From UBA699 sp050261915 (lineage in GTDB: Bacteria > Bacillota > Clostridia > Clostridiales > Clostridiaceae), in contig JBLNDT010000011.1 in assembly GCA_050261915.1 (NCBI GenBank), forward strand, positions 45,610-109,609: a stretch of 64,000 nucleotides of DNA, written 5' to 3'. The notes under the pieces are model-generated. The model searched no databases. It worked only from the letters and a program-made list of their open reading frames with translations, and was not told the origin of the DNA. Below are positions 61,518-64,000 of the stretch, in pieces. Position 1 is the first letter of the stretch. Every line of letters begins with the position of its first letter. Position numbers and translations under genes: made by a program.

Positions 61518-61801
61518 AAAAAAATCTTCCATCTCTATAAATAATTATAGAGACGAAAGATCTAAGTCTTACGCGGTACCACTCTACTTCCTGAATAAAT
61601 CACGCACTCATCAAGCACATCAGCTAACTGCCTATGCTCCAACCTTATAACGGTGGTAACCGGCTCCATCTACTAATACTTCAACGAGCTGCTCTGAGGC
61701 GAGTTCATTATATTCCTTCTGCTGTTTCACATCAACCAACAGCTTTCTGAATTCCAGTTTATAACTACTGTTCCTCTTCTCTGCACTTGTGTTTTATTGT
61801 A
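61518..61801 (-). ncRNA. T-box riboswitch, leucine-specific, upstream of leuA
   Basis: On the minus strand the core AGTGGTACCGCG is followed by a terminator (ATCTTtcGTCTCTATA ... TATAGAGATggAAGAT then seven T, about 61518-61562). The specifier after AATATAATGAA reads CTC (rc of 61701-61703) followed by G, a leucine codon. A TACAAT -10 element lies at 61796-61801, so the 5' end is near 61790. It lets leuA respond to uncharged tRNA-Leu, on top of any leucine feedback on the enzyme. Confidence 0.87.
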
Positions 61802-61856
61802 GCACATAAATCTTAAGAAGAACAGTGATATTTTTTATCATATTTATTGATATTTT

Positions 61857-63530
61857 TTAACTTTCTATGCAAATATCTGCCATAATTACTCCAACAGTTT
61901 TTCCTTTTCCATCTACAAAGGGTTTAGATATTGTGATGCAGTAATTAAAAGTGGTGTTGGATATGTAGCTTTCTGTACAAAATTCTTCTCCCTGCAAGGC
62001 CATTTTAAAGTATGGTCTGTAGGTAAAATCATTTCCTACGTTTGTATTATCATTAGCTGAAATCATTATTCCTTCTTTATTTATTATAGAAATCAACTCA
62101 TACTCCGGATGCTCTAAAGCCTTTTCCTTAAAATAATTAGATGCATTTTCCATGGATATATTGTTTTTATTAAGTTCTTCGTTAAATTTACCTAGGTTCT
62201 TAAAGCCTTCATTTATGAAAGCCTTTTCCTTTTCTCCAATTTCTACATTTTTAGCAAAGGATTTTAAAGCAGTATCCATTTTTTCAGCAGCTTCATTCAT
62301 TTTTTCTACAAGTCTGTTCATTTCATGCATAGTCGCCAGCTGTTCTTCACAGGATGCAGATACTTCCTCAGAAAATGCACCTGCCTCCTCAGTGGTAACA
62401 GCTATTTTATATACCATTTCAGTTACATTAGAGGTAATGCTTACTGAGTTTGATGCTAGTTCATTAATTTTTGAAATTGCTTTAAAGGTAGACTCAGTAG
62501 CCTCTTCTATTTTTGAAAAAGAAGTTTTTGACTGGTCAGCATAATTCAATGTATCTTCAATGGCCATAACCTGTTTTGCTGATTCAGCTGTTATAGTAGT
62601 TATAGTATGAGTAATATTTTCGATAAGTTTTTTTATTTCAGCAGCAGATTCAGCAGATTGTTCTGCAAGCTTTCTTACTTCATCTGCAACCACAGTAAAT
62701 CCTTTTCCATGCTCACCTGCTCTGGCAGCTTCGATTGCTGCATTTAAAGCAAGCAAATTTGTTCTTGCACTTATTTCTGTTACTACGTTTGTAATATTTG
62801 AAATTTTATCTGCTTCAACCTGAAGTTTATCAACACTAGATGCAAGTTTAGTAGTAGTATCCCCTGTGTTTTTCATATTTTCAATCAAGTTGTCAAAAAT
62901 TTCACTGTTTACTTTTACTATACCTATCATTTCTTCTGCAACAGCCTTGGTTGTTTCAGCCTGCTCAATTATAATTTTGTTATTTCCAGCCATTATTTTA
63001 ACACTTTCATCCGCCTGCTGTGCAGCTTGTGACTGCTGATTTGTACCTTCTGCAATGGACTGCATGGAATTTGCTATTTCATTTGATGCAGTTTCGGTAT
63101 TTTTTGAATTTTCCATAATAGTTATAGAAAGTTCTTTGTTTTTATCAGACATTTCACCAATTTCGCAAAGTACTCTTTTTGTATTATTAATGAGTTTGTT
63201 TACGTTTACAGCAATAATTTTAATAAGTCCTTCTTCTGGAATTCTTAGCGAAAGTTCTCCTTCAGCAACACGGGAAATTTTTTCTGTAAATATACTTATG
63301 TTATTAAATATTTTATTTGTTAATATTATAATTGCTGTTTCTACAATTACAGTAATAATTATTGCAGTTATTACTATAACAGCAATGATGCTTGTCTTAA
63401 TTGAAGAAAATATATCACTGCTAACAGAATTTTTAACCAAAAAATAAATTGTACTGGAAACAACAGTACCAGCAGCTAACAAGGCAGCAAAAACAACAGC
63501 TCCCATTGTTATCATCAGTTTGTCTTTCAT
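61857..63530 (-). CDS. Methyl-accepting chemotaxis protein with C-terminal cytoplasmic sensor
   Basis: 557 residues from the ATG at 63530, which has GAGGTGGAG upstream. Two membrane helices (about 7-32 and 45-72) are joined by a very short external loop. A HAMP-like region follows, then the signalling domain (about 165-425) with the hairpin tip TEISARTNLLALNAAIEAARAGEHGKGF. After it comes a second soluble part (about 450-557) with YFKEKALEHPEYELISIINKEGI and GNDFTYRPYFK, a Cache-like sensor. The sensor is thus behind the signalling domain and in the cytoplasm, an inverted layout. Confidence 0.88.
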   Translation of the reverse strand: MKDKLMITMGAVVFAALLAAGTVVSSTIYFLVKNSVSSDIFSSIKTSIIAVIVITAIIITVIVETAIIILTNKIFNNISIFTEKISRVAEGELSLRIPEEGLIKIIAVNVNKLINNTKRVLCEIGEMSDKNKELSITIMENSKNTETASNEIANSMQSIAEGTNQQSQAAQQADESVKIMAGNNKIIIEQAETTKAVAEEMIGIVKVNSEIFDNLIENMKNTGDTTTKLASSVDKLQVEADKISNITNVVTEISARTNLLALNAAIEAARAGEHGKGFTVVADEVRKLAEQSAESAAEIKKLIENITHTITTITAESAKQVMAIEDTLNYADQSKTSFSKIEEATESTFKAISKINELASNSVSITSNVTEMVYKIAVTTEEAGAFSEEVSASCEEQLATMHEMNRLVEKMNEAAEKMDTALKSFAKNVEIGEKEKAFINEGFKNLGKFNEELNKNNISMENASNYFKEKALEHPEYELISIINKEGIMISANDNTNVGNDFTYRPYFKMALQGEEFCTESYISNTTFNYCITISKPFVDGKGKTVGVIMADICIES

Positions 63531-63570
63531 TGCACTCCACCTCATGTCAAATATTTTTTTAGACTATTAA

Positions 63571-63599
63571 GCGGAACCAGCAACACATACTGATTCCGC
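63571..63599 (-). terminator. Weak hairpin after the amino acid permease gene
   Basis: GCGGAA (63571-63576) pairs with TTCCGC (63594-63599) around a 17-base loop. There is no strong T-run on the minus strand, so it may be a weak or non-terminating hairpin between the permease and chemoreceptor genes. Confidence 0.4.
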
Positions 63600-63612
63600 A
63601 AATAATTTTAAA

Positions 63613-64000
63613 TTATTTTTTTCTCATGTAGTAAACAGGTAGTCCAATTAAAGTTAATGCTAATCCAAGTCCAGCATTGCTTGGCTGAGTGAATATTGTG
63701 TTTATAACAATATATAATCCACCGACTATCGCTATTATTGGTATTATTGGATATAACGGAACCTTGTATGGTCTTACTAATTCTGGTCTGTTCTTTCTAA
63801 GTACAAATAAAGCAACAAATGTCATAACATAAAATATCCAGATTACAAACATTGCAAGGTCTGTTAACATGTCGAATTTCTTTGAGAATGTTAAAATTAT
63901 TGATAAAACTGTCATAAGTATAGCACAGTTTATTGGTGTTCCAAATTTAGGGCTTAATTTTGCAAATACATTGCTGAATGGCATTCTGTTTTCAGCAGCT
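63613..64000 (-). CDS. APC-family amino acid permease, C-terminal part (runs off window)
   Basis: The last 128 codons; the frame continues beyond 64000 with AAENR before MPFSNVFAKLSPKFGTP, the conserved loop of the APC superfamily before helix 9. Three to four membrane helices follow (near 20-40, 45-65, 78-98 and 102-120) and the end is YYMRKK. It is like serine/threonine or other amino acid exchangers, but the specificity is not visible in the part seen. Confidence 0.85.
   Translation of the reverse strand, partial: AAENRMPFSNVFAKLSPKFGTPINCAILMTVLSIILTFSKKFDMLTDLAMFVIWIFYVMTFVALFVLRKNRPELVRPYKVPLYPIIPIIAIVGGLYIVINTIFTQPSNAGLGLALTLIGLPVYYMRKK

Noticed and set aside
1..64000. CRISPR arrays, insertion sequences, phage or toxin-antitoxin genes
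   Set aside because: I looked for direct repeats with spacers, transposase motifs and terminal inverted repeats and saw none; repeated blocks in the window are the T-boxes.

Overview
The window is chromosomal DNA of an anaerobic, spore-forming, low-GC Firmicute, most likely a Clostridium sensu lato. Four things point this way: AT-rich codon use with strong GGAGG ribosome-binding sites; spore genes (a gerK-type germinant receptor and a Tlp-type small acid-soluble protein); anaerobic energy genes (pyruvate:ferredoxin oxidoreductase, the start of butyrate kinase, formate-tetrahydrofolate ligase); and typical clostridial RNA regulators (five T-boxes and a tandem glycine riboswitch). I saw no rRNA, tRNA, insertion sequence, phage or CRISPR array. 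No single gene identifies the species.

Layout. 1-3.9 kb: leftward membrane protein and butyrate kinase behind a consensus sigma-54 promoter, divergent from a sigma-54 activator and a PanE-like reductase. 3.9-9.25 kb: rightward nickel transporter and nickel-pincer-nucleotide operon (larMN-larQ-larO-larC-larE-larB) with no larA. 9.25-11.8 kb: two-component system. 12-18.5 kb: branched-chain amino acid operons (ilvC, ilvE, leuCDB) with four T-boxes and three small paralogous ORFs of unknown function. 18.5-22.4 kb: gerK-type operon. 22.7-25.2 kb: riboswitch-controlled GcvT-like gene and alanine racemase. 25.3-27.4 kb: two-component system with a cupin-PocR kinase. 27.5-29.3 kb: ECF sigma operon. 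29.4-33.9 kb: flavin reductase and a folate/C1 cluster (folE2, folD, fchA, fhs). 34-38.2 kb: small metabolic genes. 38.3-43.6 kb: methionine gamma-lyase behind a second sigma-54 promoter, its TyrR-like activator, and a GGDEF/HD-GYP protein. 43.7-46.4 kb: alkylation-repair operon (adaA-ogt-nfo) plus a reductase. 46.6-51.2 kb: a decayed permease, small-molecule enzymes and a HIRAN-domain protein. 51.3-55.8 kb: cold shock protein, Tlp, MATE exporter, Nramp transporter with a MntR-like regulator, and two small proteins. 55.8-61.8 kb: nifJ and a 2-isopropylmalate synthase fused to an AraC-type DNA-binding domain behind a leucine T-box. 61.9-64 kb: an unusual chemoreceptor and a truncated amino acid permease.

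How it works together. Branched-chain amino acid synthesis is spread over ilvC/ilvE (isoleucine specifiers, ATC), leuCDB (two tandem T-boxes, both CTC) and leuA (CTC), so charged-tRNA level is read five times. The most unusual content sits here: three short proteins sharing a GG-[KR]-[ED]-YY...EY[SA]A[SA]F core placed between ilvE and leuC, and a LeuA enzyme with its own DNA-binding tail. A second theme is sigma-54 control of fermentation: two separate activators each sit beside a consensus -24/-12 promoter, for butyrate kinase and for methionine breakdown. Function assignments come from reading motifs, not from searches; start sites were moved where a ribosome-binding site clearly favoured another codon.
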